From Symbiodinium sp. CCMP2592 (taxonomy: Eukaryota > Sar > Dinophyceae > Suessiales > Symbiodiniaceae): a stretch of DNA of 64,000 nt. The notes below the pieces were generated by a model. It was given only the letters and a program-made list of their open reading frames with translations, was not told the DNA's origin and did not search any database. This document shows positions 10,500-19,700 of this stretch, piece after piece (position 1 is the stretch's first letter; each line of letters begins with the position of its first letter). Where the stretch lies: assembly GCA_905221615.1 (NCBI GenBank), contig CAJNDT010003223.1, positions 496,001 through 560,000 on the forward strand, read 5' to 3'. Position numbers and translations under genes: made by a program.

Positions 10500-11040
10500 A
10501 GTGTCTCCTAATGATACTGATACAACACCCTGCACCGTGGAATACTCACATATCCAGTACCTTTATGAATTGTATATACTATATACAACTATACGTAGAT
10601 ATTGTTTTCATTCCTTGCTGCTGTATTCAATATGAAATACGATCGTAAAGGATATGAATGGATATGAATAAGGTAAACTCGTAGCAAGTGCATCTCCCAA
10701 CAAACCCCAAAGAGATAATATACACCAATACCTCTTGCCCTCCAACCCTAAAAACGCAGGCCCGTATTATGTTGTTTTCTGTAGGTTTAAGGGCTTAGGG
10801 TTTAGGGTTGTTTCTTTAAGGAGCTCCTTTTCAGGATCTTTGAAGGAAGCCTTAAAGAGAACCCTAAGCCCCGAAGCCCTGCAGCCCAAACTGTCTGGTG
10901 CTCTTTTCGGCTATGGGTAGGCCCTAAACCGTCACCTCCCAAAAGCCTGATAGGGGCCACGAACCCGAATGCAGACACGCGTAACGCAGATATCGCATCC
11001 CCTAAGGAAAATAACCGGAGAAGGAATCAGGGCAGCACCA
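10500..11040. other. No gene; first telomere-like heptads
   Basis: AT-rich start with ATATACTATATACAA and GGATATGAATGGATATGAATA, then GGGCTTAGGGTTTAGGG near 10,790 and CCCTAAG/CCCTAAA near 10,860-10,930. No coding signal is seen. Confidence 0.5.
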
Positions 11041-11780
11041 GAGTCGTTCCCCCTTAGGTTGACGGATTCAAAACGCGCGCGACACGCGCGTGAAGTTCCC
11101 CCTTAGCTTGACGGATTCAGAGCGACACCTCTGGGGTTACCGATTCCCCCCTTAGCTTGGCGCGCGACACGCGCGTTCTGCGGAGTTCCCCATTCTTAGC
11201 TTGACGGATTCAGCTGCCGGAACACGCCTCCTGTGAATTCCTCCCCCTTAGCTTGACGGATTCAAAACGCGCGCGACACGCGCGTTCTGCGGAGTTCCCC
11301 ATTCTTAGCTTGACGGATTCAGCTGCCGGAACACGCCTCCTGTGGAGTTCCCCATTCTTAGCTTGACGGATTCAGCTGCCGGAACACGCCTCCTGTGGAG
11401 TTCCCCATTCTTAGCTTGACGGATTCAGAACGCCGTCGGACGCGCCGCCGCCGGGCTTGACGGATTCAGAACGCCGTCGGGATGCTGCCGGGACGCTGCC
11501 GGAACACGCATCCTGTGGAGTTCCCCCTTAGCTTGACGGATTCAGAACGCCGTCGCACGTTCTGTGGAGTTCCCCATTAACAGCTGCCGGAACACGCCTC
11601 CTGTGGAGTTCCGCCTTAGCTTGACGGATTCAGAACGCCGTCGGGACGCACCGCCGTCGGGCTTGACGGATTCAGAACGCCGTCGGGACGCTGCCGGTAC
11701 GCCTGTGGAGTTCCCCCTTAGCTTGACGGATTCAGAACGCCGTCGGGACGCGCGTTCTGTGGAGTTCCGCCTTAACAGCG
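11041..11780. repeat. GC-rich minisatellite built on CTTGACGGATTCA
   Basis: Twelve copies of TTGACGGATTCA, spaced about 40-90 bp, alternate with variable spacers: GCTGCCGGAACACGCCTCCT, AGAACGCCGTCGGGACG, TCTGTGGAGTTCCCC and the near-palindrome ACGCGCGCGACACGCGCG. Several spacers are multiples of three, so a frame reading LTDSERRRDA repeatedly stays open; it has no ATG and I do not call it a gene. The array is identical in copy 2. Confidence 0.85.
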
Positions 11781-12372
11781 CTGCGCGACACGCCTCGCGT
11801 CACACGCGGACGCTTTGCGAACGCTTTGTCAACGCTTGCGGACGCTTTGCGGACGCTTCAACAACGATCGCTGGTCACCTGCTGGACCCCTGGAGCCCAA
11901 CCTTTCAAACGGGAACCCTTCTGCGCAGCATTCGGGAAAAGAAACTAAAACGATGCTTCCAAGGATCTCCCGTGGGTCTCGGAGAGCAGGAGGAGCCTAG
12001 GATGGCTTGCGGCTTAAAAAAGAAAGAGTTGGTTTCGGGGTGCAACCCATAATGAGGAAGTAAAACGGATCGTCTTCGAAAGTGTTAGGTTTCCATACGG
12101 CCTCTTGGAGGGCTTTGGCACTGAGTTAGGCTCGAGGTGTTGATGGTTTGGGGGTTTGGCGGCTTAGGCTTTAGGGATCAGGCTCTGGTGATCTATGGGT
12201 TTAGCATTGAGGGTTTTGAGGGTTCAGGGCTGCTCTGCACAATTATGATTTTGGTGTTCGAAATATTGGAAACTGGGAAGGCTGATCCCCATCTTGCTCT
12301 GCAAGGGCTCGGGGCTGAAGCCCTATCTAGCAACCTGGGAGGTGGATTGCGCTTGAGTGGGGAAGGTAATGC
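11781..12372. other. No gene; short GGACGCTTTGC repeats, then telomere-like text
   Basis: 11,800-11,865 has four or five GACGCTTTGC/AACGCTTTGT units. 12,120-12,240 is rich in GGGTTTAG/GGGTTTTG variants. No coding signal is seen. Confidence 0.5.
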
Positions 12373-12473
12373 AGGGGCCTTAATAATTAGAATAGGGTTT
12401 TGGGGCTGATTATACTATAATATATTTATTTCAAGCAGCCCCCAAGATAGTGTAGGGCATTGTTAAGGCCCCT
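12373..12473. mobile_element. Family E palindromic element (E1)
   Basis: 101 bp with inverted ends AGGGGCCTTAA / TTAAGGCCCCT and inner matching GGGTTTTGGGGCTG / CAGCCCCCAAG around an AT-rich centre (TATACTATAATATATTTATT). Related copies lie at 29,555, 32,753, 46,107 and 56,534. Non-autonomous hairpin type; no coding capacity. Confidence 0.75.
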
Positions 12474-12574
12474 ATATTGAAGCGTCTGGCTGCAGGCAGA
12501 AGCTGCAGGGTTTGGCGCGAATTTCCGCACCTTGGGGACTTCAGGTTGCCTGCTTATGACATGGACGCTCCATG

Positions 12575-12683
12575 CCCAGAGACTCCAAAATCCCTTAATT
12601 AAGGAATATTCCTTAAATCATATTAGGGATCCTACTATAATTTAAGGTGTATTCCTTAATTAAGGGATATTGGACTCTCTGGG
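12575..12683. mobile_element. Family A palindromic element (A1)
   Basis: 109 bp, a near-perfect palindrome with ends CCCAGAGACTCC / GGACTCTCTGGG, inner arms TCCCTTAATTAAGGAATA and centre GGATCC. It is flanked on both sides by TG, a possible 2-bp target duplication. It lies in opposite orientation to A2, A3 and A4. Confidence 0.85.
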
Positions 12684-13305
12684 TGGTTGCGGGCATCCCC
12701 GACACCGCGACCCTCCAAACCCGAAGTTAGTATCGGCATCGATGGATGATGCTAACTTGTTTTATGCTCTTGCCGCAGGCTTTAGCTCGCCCTTCCAGGG
12801 GGACTGACGACTGCTGCTGAGAAGGCCGGTATGTTTCGTACTCTCAATTGGGGGTATTTGCTCCGACCGGCGCTACCGTTTTTCTGCTGCTACCCTAACT
12901 ATCATCATGTCGAGTCTCATTCCCAATTCTAGGCTAACTACTAAGAGTGCGACTACTACTGCAACTGCGACCTTACTACTACTTACCACGCATTACTTGC
13001 TACATACAACGTACTACATACTACTACCTACCGTAGGTCAAAGACCAAACCTCACAACCACCTGGGAAACGAAGTATAAGCTGGCATTTAATATAATACA
13101 AGAAACAGGTTAAAACTAGCAGGCATGCTTGCACGGTACTTCAGAACCCAGCATATTACCAAGACACCGTAAAATCCTTAACCCTGAGCGCCGAACCCTA
13201 AACCAAGAAAACACCTCAAGTCTCTAGCCCTGGACTTTGAAGTAAAGCATTCAGGGTTTAGGGCCTAGGATTTTTTTTCTAGGGTTTAGGGTTTAGGGCT
13301 TAGGG
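12684..13305. other. No gene; ACT-rich stretch and telomere-like text
   Basis: 12,930-13,040 is rich in CTACTA/TACTAC. 13,170-13,210 carries CCCTAAACC, and 13,254-13,305 carries GGGTTTAGGG units including CTAGGGTTTAGGGTTTAGGG. No coding signal is seen. Confidence 0.5.
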
Positions 13306-13390
13306 TACTTGGAGGGTCGGGGGACTTAGTAAGTAGGTAGTAAGTAGACTTATAAGTACCCTAAAAGGGACCCTAATTGGGGTTATGGTA
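13306..13390. mobile_element. Family C palindromic element, cut by the assembly gap (C1)
   Basis: Left arm TACTTGGAGGGTCGGGGGAC, inner ACTTATAAGTACC, loop and the first four bases of the right arm. It matches 30,488-30,572 exactly. The sequence stops just as the right arm begins. Confidence 0.85.
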
Positions 13391-13490
13391 NNNNNNNNNN
13401 NNNNNNNNNNNNNNNNNNNNNNNNNNNNNNNNNNNNNNNNNNNNNNNNNNNNNNNNNNNNNNNNNNNNNNNNNNNNNNNNNNNNNNNNNN
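13391..13490. other. Assembly gap (100 N)
   Basis: Exactly 100 N, the usual placeholder for a gap of unknown size. The order and distance of the two flanking contigs are therefore assumptions of the assembler. Confidence 0.99.
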
Positions 13491-13491
13491 A

Positions 13492-14175
13492 GCATTCCTG
13501 ATCCTGTTTGGTCATCGTGCCGTAATGAGCACACGATCAAACTTCCGTAGCCGTGATGGACACTCCCTACCCAGGGCAGTACAGGCGTACCATGAGCGAC
13601 ATCCACACATGGATAGCTCTTACCCCGAGTCTCGTCGGGACGCATCACGTCGACACACCGAACACGGTGGACACCGATTTCACAAACGTGAGAAAAATAA
13701 CGAGCCTCCATACATTTACATGGGTCACCAACAGGTGTTCAATCCGCGTCCAAGAGATCTTGCTGACCTGATCTTACGATGTGGCCATGCGAGTCGAGCA
13801 GGGCTCACTCCAATCTCCAGACATGGAGTCAGGCTCTACGAAGGAGTCCTTCAAGGACCATGGGACAACAGTCCCCTTTTATACTGGGATAACAACGTGG
13901 GTAATCACGCTCGTGATGCACGCCAGTTTTGTACGATGCTTGCACATCACCTTCAGACTGGCCTCCCACAGGAGGTAAAACAATGTGTGAGTCTTGATGC
14001 ATCTGGAGAATATGACTATTCCTCCTCATTGCCAAGACTGGCAGAGGTAACAGGTCTCTCACCAGAGATGTGCTTCCACATTCTTCCAAGACAACAGGTC
14101 GGAGGTGGTTGGCACACTCAACAAGACACCTTTCAGAACCAGTCACCAAGCTCTCTTGCTGGCCAACACAATTAA
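13492..14175 (+). CDS. 5' part of polyprotein: possible N-lobe of a Tpt1/KptA-like RNA 2'-phosphotransferase
   Basis: The frame is open up to the gap, so the start is uncertain; the first ATG is 13,525. The first 80 residues are basic and His/Arg-rich. DLADLILRCGH (about 13,756-13,788) is followed by a stretch ending LDASGEYDYSSSLPRL and GLSPEMCFHIL (about 13,990-14,085). That spacing (small helical lobe, D-x-x-G turn, then a helix) resembles the N-terminal winged lobe of Tpt1/KptA, which removes the splice-junction 2'-phosphate from tRNA using NAD. The Arg-His pair expected in the first helix is not clearly present. The frame runs to TAA 14,173-14,175, but a GT-AG intron from 14,098 would remove that stop and join this exon in phase to 14,269. 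Weak homology; the family call is an inference. Confidence 0.5.
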   Translation, partial: AFLILFGHRAVMSTRSNFRSRDGHSLPRAVQAYHERHPHMDSSYPESRRDASRRHTEHGGHRFHKREKNNEPPYIYMGHQQVFNPRPRDLADLILRCGHASRAGLTPISRHGVRLYEGVLQGPWDNSPLLYWDNNVGNHARDARQFCTMLAHHLQTGLPQEVKQCVSLDASGEYDYSSSLPRLAEVTGLSPEMCFHILPRQQVGGGWHTQQDTFQNQSPSSLAGQHN

Positions 14176-14268
14176 ATCTTCTGGGAATTGTCCAAGTTGC
14201 CGATGCAAGAGCTGCACAGTATAAACCACCAAGAGCGCGGCTGGTGTTCTCCTTAACACTAAGTCCAG
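14098..14268 (+). other. Candidate spliceosomal intron (171 nt)
   Basis: Donor ACAACAG|GTCGGA and acceptor AAGTCCAG|GTTTTC. The length is 171 nt, and it contains every stop in the frame between the two exons (TAA at 14,173, and TAA-CAC-TAA near 14,255). Splicing gives PRQQ-VFVVTRS in one frame. Both junctions carry the same CAGGT, as in introner-type insertions. RNA evidence is needed; a pair of frameshifts is the alternative. Confidence 0.5.
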
Positions 14269-16710
14269 GTTTTCGTGGTCACTAGGTCGATAACCAGATG
14301 GCAAGGCCGAAAACAACAGATGCCGCCGTTTACAATACCACAGGATGAAAATGTGTTGACCATGACCAAACTTTACCTATCGGCAGTGGGAGGACACGGT
14401 TCACGACGAACTCTACCAAGAGCTGAAGAACCAGATCCCGAAGAAGAGAGGCCAAGGTCACACATGACCATCTCAGACTTCATGGCAACGGGGAGCAATC
14501 CTGTGCAGTCCCATGCACAGCGTCTCTCCACTACCGCGCCAAGGCCCGTAGGCATGGAAGATTTTGTTCGACAGAACAACCCTTGTTACATCATGCATGC
14601 CACGGACTTACAGGCATTATCCTCAATCCTGAGGCATGGTCTGGTACCATCAAACCTCCTATCACAGGTGGTTACCTCACCAGGTCTTCAAGCACTCGTG
14701 AACGAAAACAGTCGTTCCAACAGGGACACTGTTCAGTTTTCAGCGCTAAACCTGGCGAATCCTAATCCGACTTTGCTGCGTGCCAACAAGGCACTGCTTC
14801 TAGTATTTGACGCAAATAACGTAGTGAACGAAGTCACAAACATGTGGCAGTCGCAAGCAGGGATGTTTGCTACACCAGATGTAGTGCATGCCCGTACTCT
14901 TAGCGCCGTATTTGCACCCTCTGAAACACTCTGGGTATCATCGCAATACGATGAGCTCAAGAGCATCGGACCATGGTGGGCAAACCACTGCTCCGAACAA
15001 ATGCCGTCAGCGACTTACGAGTCGAAGAAATGGTGCTCAAATTACGGCAAGGAGATCGAATCGACACTTCGCAAGATGTCAAGGCGAAATCTGCCTCCAG
15101 AGCCTCCCAAGGCTAGATCTTCTCACAAGAAGTCTTTCTCTCTGCCAAATACAGAGGCTGACACAGCTCCAAACCTGGAGCAAACCGCTTCTGCAGGTGA
15201 AGTACCTCCGAAAACGGAGACTGCTGCAAGGGAGATCCATCCGAGATCCAAGCTCGCCCGGCAGGCCGAGGCCGACAAGGATCCGGACAGTCTTATGGGA
15301 CAGCTCTGGAACTCAGACGGCACCAGAAGCGCCACTGAAGTTCTTAAGATCACGACAGGTCACAAACCTCCAGAACCTGTCCAGGATACTTCTGCCAATG
15401 TAGTTCCTCCCAAGGAAGAATCTTCTGGAACAGAGACGGAACCTGAGGAACCAGATCCTAACCAGGACTGTGACGAAGAATCAGACGTTGAGTCGGCATC
15501 AAGCGAAAAGAGCGAGAAGAGCGAAAAGAGCTCAAAATCTTCGTCATCCTCAGAACTTCGAGTTGATGTTAATCCGTCTCACAAGACGAACTCTGCACCT
15601 GCATCGTCAGAGGAGAAGAAAGAATCTCCCACGGAAGAGATCACAGAGAAACTTGAGAAGGTCAAACTTGACCAACCAAAGCCTGAAACAGAATATGTTC
15701 AGAGTTCAGCCGAAGAGCCAAGGAAACCAAAATCTCCTAAAAAGGAGAAGGAAAAATTCCTAGTTCTCTTCGATCCTGAAACAGAAACTTATTATCGAGT
15801 CAACAGAAGCAATCTCAACCTCGAATACGAGGAGCCTGCTGATGAGGAAGACCTCGTAAGAGAACATGAGCGCATCAGCGCTCGAATTCGAGAAAATACC
15901 AAGCACCGAATCTCGAAGTCACCGTCTAACCCGGCTATGCAACAGGAAATGCAAGAGAGAATCTGGGTTAGTCAAAAAAAAAAAAAAATCCGAAGTCCAC
16001 TCATGATCAAAGATTCTGAGGCTCCTGACGAAGAGGAGTGGGACAGACCCAGAGAGTCGGCATCTTCCTCCTCTGCACCTCCTAACAAGGAGAGATTTGT
16101 AGGAGTACGCAGGACAGCCATGAGCCTTAACCAAAGAATACGAATGTTGCCTCGACCAGACAATCCTCTCTGCGATCTCTGCAAACAGCCTACAGGCTAC
16201 TTTTGCTATTCCTGTGGAACGATTGTATGTGCAGATTGTCGACTTACCCCACAGGGTAAACAACGGATGTGCGAGGGCGTCTTGCCAATCGATTGCCTTG
16301 AGACCTCCAAAGTGAGAGCAGGAATGACCTCAGAAGAGCGTCAGTTTTTATACGAGGCCATCCTCACACATGAGGACGTAGATTGGGCAGTCCAGAAAAT
16401 CAACATGTATTGCGAACACGCAAGAAGTCTGTTCGAAAAGGACCATCCAGGCGTTGATCCATACAGCCTTGATGATATCAGGAACAATCCTCCGAATACG
16501 TATGACAGCTCCACAGAGGCTCCAACCCTGGAGGAATATAAGAGCATTAACAAGAGTCACATCAATATCAAGGACTCTAGAACAAGCCACCCGGCTTCTT
16601 TTCTCTCTCTTACTGGCCACGAAGACAAACTGGTGCTCGACGCACATTACGAGATAGTTCGCAATAGGATGGCCGGTGTTAATGAGAAGAGAGAATACAT
16701 TGAAGGCTAA
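14269..16710 (+). CDS. Polyprotein middle part: Tpt1/KptA-like C-lobe, acidic linker, paired-Cys zinc module
   Basis: The first internal ATG is 14,320, but the frame continues from the exon before if the intron is real. CYIMHATDLQALSSILRHGL (14,584-14,643) resembles the start of the Tpt1/KptA catalytic lobe (Y-H-G-T...I-L-x-x-G-L). It is followed by TVQFSAL, KALLLVFDANNV and FATPDVVHARTLSAVF (to about 14,935), matching the order of NAD-binding strands in that family. 15,100-15,900 is a Glu/Ser/Lys/Pro-rich linker, surely disordered. At 15,974-15,987 fourteen A in a row encode part of QKKKKI. CDLCKQPTGYFCYSCGTIVC (16,171-16,230) followed by ADC is a B-box/MYND-like zinc module. The frame ends at TAA 16,708-16,710, and the same frame is open again immediately after. 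The Tpt1-like call is moderate; the zinc module is clear. Confidence 0.6.
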   Translation, partial: VFVVTRSITRWQGRKQQMPPFTIPQDENVLTMTKLYLSAVGGHGSRRTLPRAEEPDPEEERPRSHMTISDFMATGSNPVQSHAQRLSTTAPRPVGMEDFVRQNNPCYIMHATDLQALSSILRHGLVPSNLLSQVVTSPGLQALVNENSRSNRDTVQFSALNLANPNPTLLRANKALLLVFDANNVVNEVTNMWQSQAGMFATPDVVHARTLSAVFAPSETLWVSSQYDELKSIGPWWANHCSEQMPSATYESKKWCSNYGKEIESTLRKMSRRNLPPEPPKARSSHKKSFSLPNTEADTAPNLEQTASAGEVPPKTETAAREIHPRSKLARQAEADKDPDSLMGQLWNSDGTRSATEVLKITTGHKPPEPVQDTSANVVPPKEESSGTETEPEEPDPNQDCDEESDVESASSEKSEKSEKSSKSSSSSELRVDVNPSHKTNSAPASSEEKKESPTEEITEKLEKVKLDQPKPETEYVQSSAEEPRKPKSPKKEKEKFLVLFDPETETYYRVNRSNLNLEYEEPADEEDLVREHERISARIRENTKHRISKSPSNPAMQQEMQERIWVSQKKKKIRSPLMIKDSEAPDEEEWDRPRESASSSSAPPNKERFVGVRRTAMSLNQRIRMLPRPDNPLCDLCKQPTGYFCYSCGTIVCADCRLTPQGKQRMCEGVLPIDCLETSKVRAGMTSEERQFLYEAILTHEDVDWAVQKINMYCEHARSLFEKDHPGVDPYSLDDIRNNPPNTYDSSTEAPTLEEYKSINKSHINIKDSRTSHPASFLSLTGHEDKLVLDAHYEIVRNRMAGVNEKREYIEG

Positions 16711-16758
16711 AACCCAGACAGCGTATCGCTAAACCTAGTGGTATTCAACTGGGGAAAT
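16708..16758 (+). other. Single in-frame TAA linking two halves of one reading frame
   Basis: After TAA (16,708-16,710) the same frame reads NPDSVSLNLVVFNWGN before the first ATG (16,759). V-V-F-N-W-G has the look of the first strand of an EEP nuclease (hydrophobic-x-W/F-N). That places the domain start upstream of the ATG and suggests the stop interrupts what was, or is read as, one protein. Confidence 0.55.
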
Positions 16759-19700
16759 ATGGATCGAGCGCCGGTGCCCGCAGGGAATCCCAAAAAGAAG
16801 CTCAAACCTGAGCAGGGATTCGATTATCACCCTCTTATTGACATGTGCTTCAACAATTCAGCTCATATTACCCTCGTACTCGAGGCAGGAGCACTTGCGT
16901 CAGAGTATTCAATCGCAACCATGCGAAAACATGAATACAGGGGGATGCTAATCCATTCTCCTCCCAAGGAGCCTGAGGCACCCTCAATGTATATTGGAGT
17001 CAAGGGTGACCCAACAACAGACATTGCTCTCGTCCACCACTTTTACCGTCATCGGACAATGAAGCCTAAGAATGGTGGTCCCAAGAAGCGACTGTGGGCA
17101 TGCCACGGTGCGGTATGCCGCCTCACATTTGGGTACCACAGTACCATACCAGAGGCAAAAGAATGGGTCCACCCATATTCTGGCCAAAGGATGACGAGAG
17201 ACGAGTTCATGCAGATTATCGTATATGACCCACTCAAGGGCAAAAATCCTGACAAGGATGGACCCACTGATGGCTCTTACCTCTCACCAGAGGCGTGCCT
17301 GACACTGTCGAACCTCGACCCCTCGCCTATTCTCTGTGAATGGAACGGCCATGTCGAGGGTGATGAGCCACCAGAGGAAGACTTTGAGTCATACGCAGAG
17401 ATCTTCTCACAAGAAGCATCGAACGATCTTGACGAGATGTGGTGTACAAAAGGGCCTTACAAGGTCATCACCATCGCGATCGTCCATTTCAACTCATTCA
17501 TGACTCATAAGGAAGAACAGAGACGCGAACTGGTGAACGCGTTCCTCAACGAGATTCTCCCTTTTAAACCGGATGTAATAGCGGGAGCTCTCAATAATAT
17601 TGCGTCGAGGCTCACCTTAAAAGGTGGAGACGTTCACCCGCGAAACAGTTTGTTTTCTCTATACCTGGAGAAGAAACTTGCAGCATTCAACAAAATAGCA
17701 GGAAGGCACTCACAAGTGCGACATCTTTGCTTGAACAACACCGACCAGCACAGACTGGCACGTGCAGATCGTCTACCGGCGGACCCGGCGAAGAAAGTTG
17801 CTGACCTTGACTGTATCAACAGTTATATCCTTGACTGGAGGAAAACGCCGCACACGGCGTCACCTAGTCCAAGAGAGGTCACACCTGCCGCTGAAAGAAC
17901 ATACTGGGAACGAATCTCAGATATGTGGCAGGACACGAACAACAACAGGGATATTGATATCCGTCTGTTTGTCTCAGTCAAGCAGTACTATTCAACCTTT
18001 TCTAACCTTGACCTATGGTTGAGTCCCTCTGACAAAGATTGGCACAGCCCTTTGGGCTTCACGATACAACCAATCCTTACAAAAGGGAAACACAACCGTT
18101 CAGATGCCCAGGTCCAAAAGATCGCTGACAAGCGAAAGGCTTACAAGCAGCGTAATGCTGAATACTGGGGTTACAACGATTCATTCGTTTACTCATCCGG
18201 CAACAGCTGTTACGACAAATCGCAACCATCAGGTAGCCATCACAGATATGGAAGATTCTGGGAGTGGCCACAGCCTGAACGTCCCAGCGAGCCTGAAGGT
18301 CCTCCTCCAAGAAGGAACCAGGAATCATCGTCCTCTTCACAACAAGATCTACCCAGATCAAGGTCCAGGCCTCAAAGAACCAATATTGTTGACAAGCTCA
18401 ACATGTCTTTGGAAGAGCTGGATGGACTAGAAGAAGAACCGTCACCAACAAAAGGTGACATCGAAGAACACGAAAGAGAAACATCAAACTTGATGTCTGC
18501 TCAGAGAGATGAAGAGGAACAAGAGGACGAATCCTCCAGCCGGAGAAGAAGAAGGAAGGCATCGCGTCCACCGTCTGCTCCGAGCGGCAAGGCACTCAGA
18601 TCAGCTGCTACAGCAGCGGGATTGTCGGGCTGGTTCGGACACCGCAACCGAGGTGGAGCAAACGCAGAGTCTATCAAGACTGATGAAACTTCACTTCCAA
18701 ACTCACTAACCAGTGAGCAGGACTTCTCCGTCTTCAGCATCGCATGGAATGTGTTCTTGCTGCTAATGGGCTTACACTGGATGTGGAAGCAGATTACCAG
18801 GCCTCCTATCAGATGTATGGAGCGCCAACAACCAAAATCAAAAGCAGCAGCGAACCAAAGAGTTGCATTCCTCGAACCCGAGGATGAACCGCAGACGCGT
18901 GAACCTTTAGGACCCAACAGGGTCAATTCCGGAGAAACAACTGATCTGCGACCTATCTGGCATACTTCCCGAAGCGAAGTCTACCATCTCTCGGACAGCT
19001 GTTACCAGCTCAAGCAAGCAAGAGATGTTTGCAGGAAGGTGCTGTGCAAAAACTGCCTCCATGCAGTACAAGTTGCGGAGATTCGCAGGAACGATCCTTT
19101 TCAAAGAGGTGATACACGTCCACGTGGCACCGAAAGAGACATTGATCGCTTCCAGACCTACGATGATGCAAGTACCACTCCTCATATGACGCAATTATTC
19201 AAAGATGCATTGCATGCACAAATGGCCGAAGAAGCCATGCAGATTACCTATAAATCGATCCCCAAGGGATCCTCGGCAAAAGCCAAAGGTACATCTGCAC
19301 TCTCAAGTGCCGCATCGTCGTCAGCGCCCAAGGCAATGCCACCAGGGCCTAACAAGGCAAACATGTCACCTCCACCTAAGAGTCCTCCGCCAAAAGCGAA
19401 AGGAACAGTACCTTCAGATCCTCCAAGACCAAAAGGTCCTACCAGAAGAGGAGGTCAAAATCGGCGCATTCAACGAAAGGCAGCCAGAGAAGCCCACAAC
19501 AGTGGACTCTGCACCTATGCAGACGCTGCACTTAACGAAGCCAATCAAGGCCAGGCAATTAACGTTACGTGCCGAAACATGGCAGCAAGACACGTCAGCT
19601 CTATCGATGCAACGGTAGAAGCAGCCGATCAGTTTACACAACGCGTGCTACAGCACGTAGAAACATATGATGAAGAGGAACCGTGGAGCACGGAGTTTCT

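Larger units (their letters stand above)
1..13390. repeat. Copy 1 of a ~17.2 kb duplicated segment (5' end outside window)
   Basis: Position 1 aligns with 17,121, and the match runs to 13,390, which equals 30,572. The offset is 17,120 over the coding part, 17,180 after the GA tract and 17,182 after a TA microsatellite. The coding part has about 50 substitutions in 3.3 kb. The stretch 3,600-4,380 differs heavily, with many small indels. From about 4,381 to 13,390 I see no difference except two bases in a TA run near 6,035. The copy ends at an assembly gap inside a palindrome, so its true end is unknown. Confidence 0.95.

Noticed and set aside
11564-12052. 162-codon frame with repeated LTDSERRRDA through the minisatellite (also 28,746-29,234)
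   Set aside because: No ATG start, the open frame is explained by spacer lengths that are multiples of three, and there is no recognisable domain.
16703-16737. Mini-intron from GCTAAAACC to AACCTAG to remove the stop
   Set aside because: About 33 nt, too short for a normal spliceosomal intron, and no support beyond the terminal dinucleotides.
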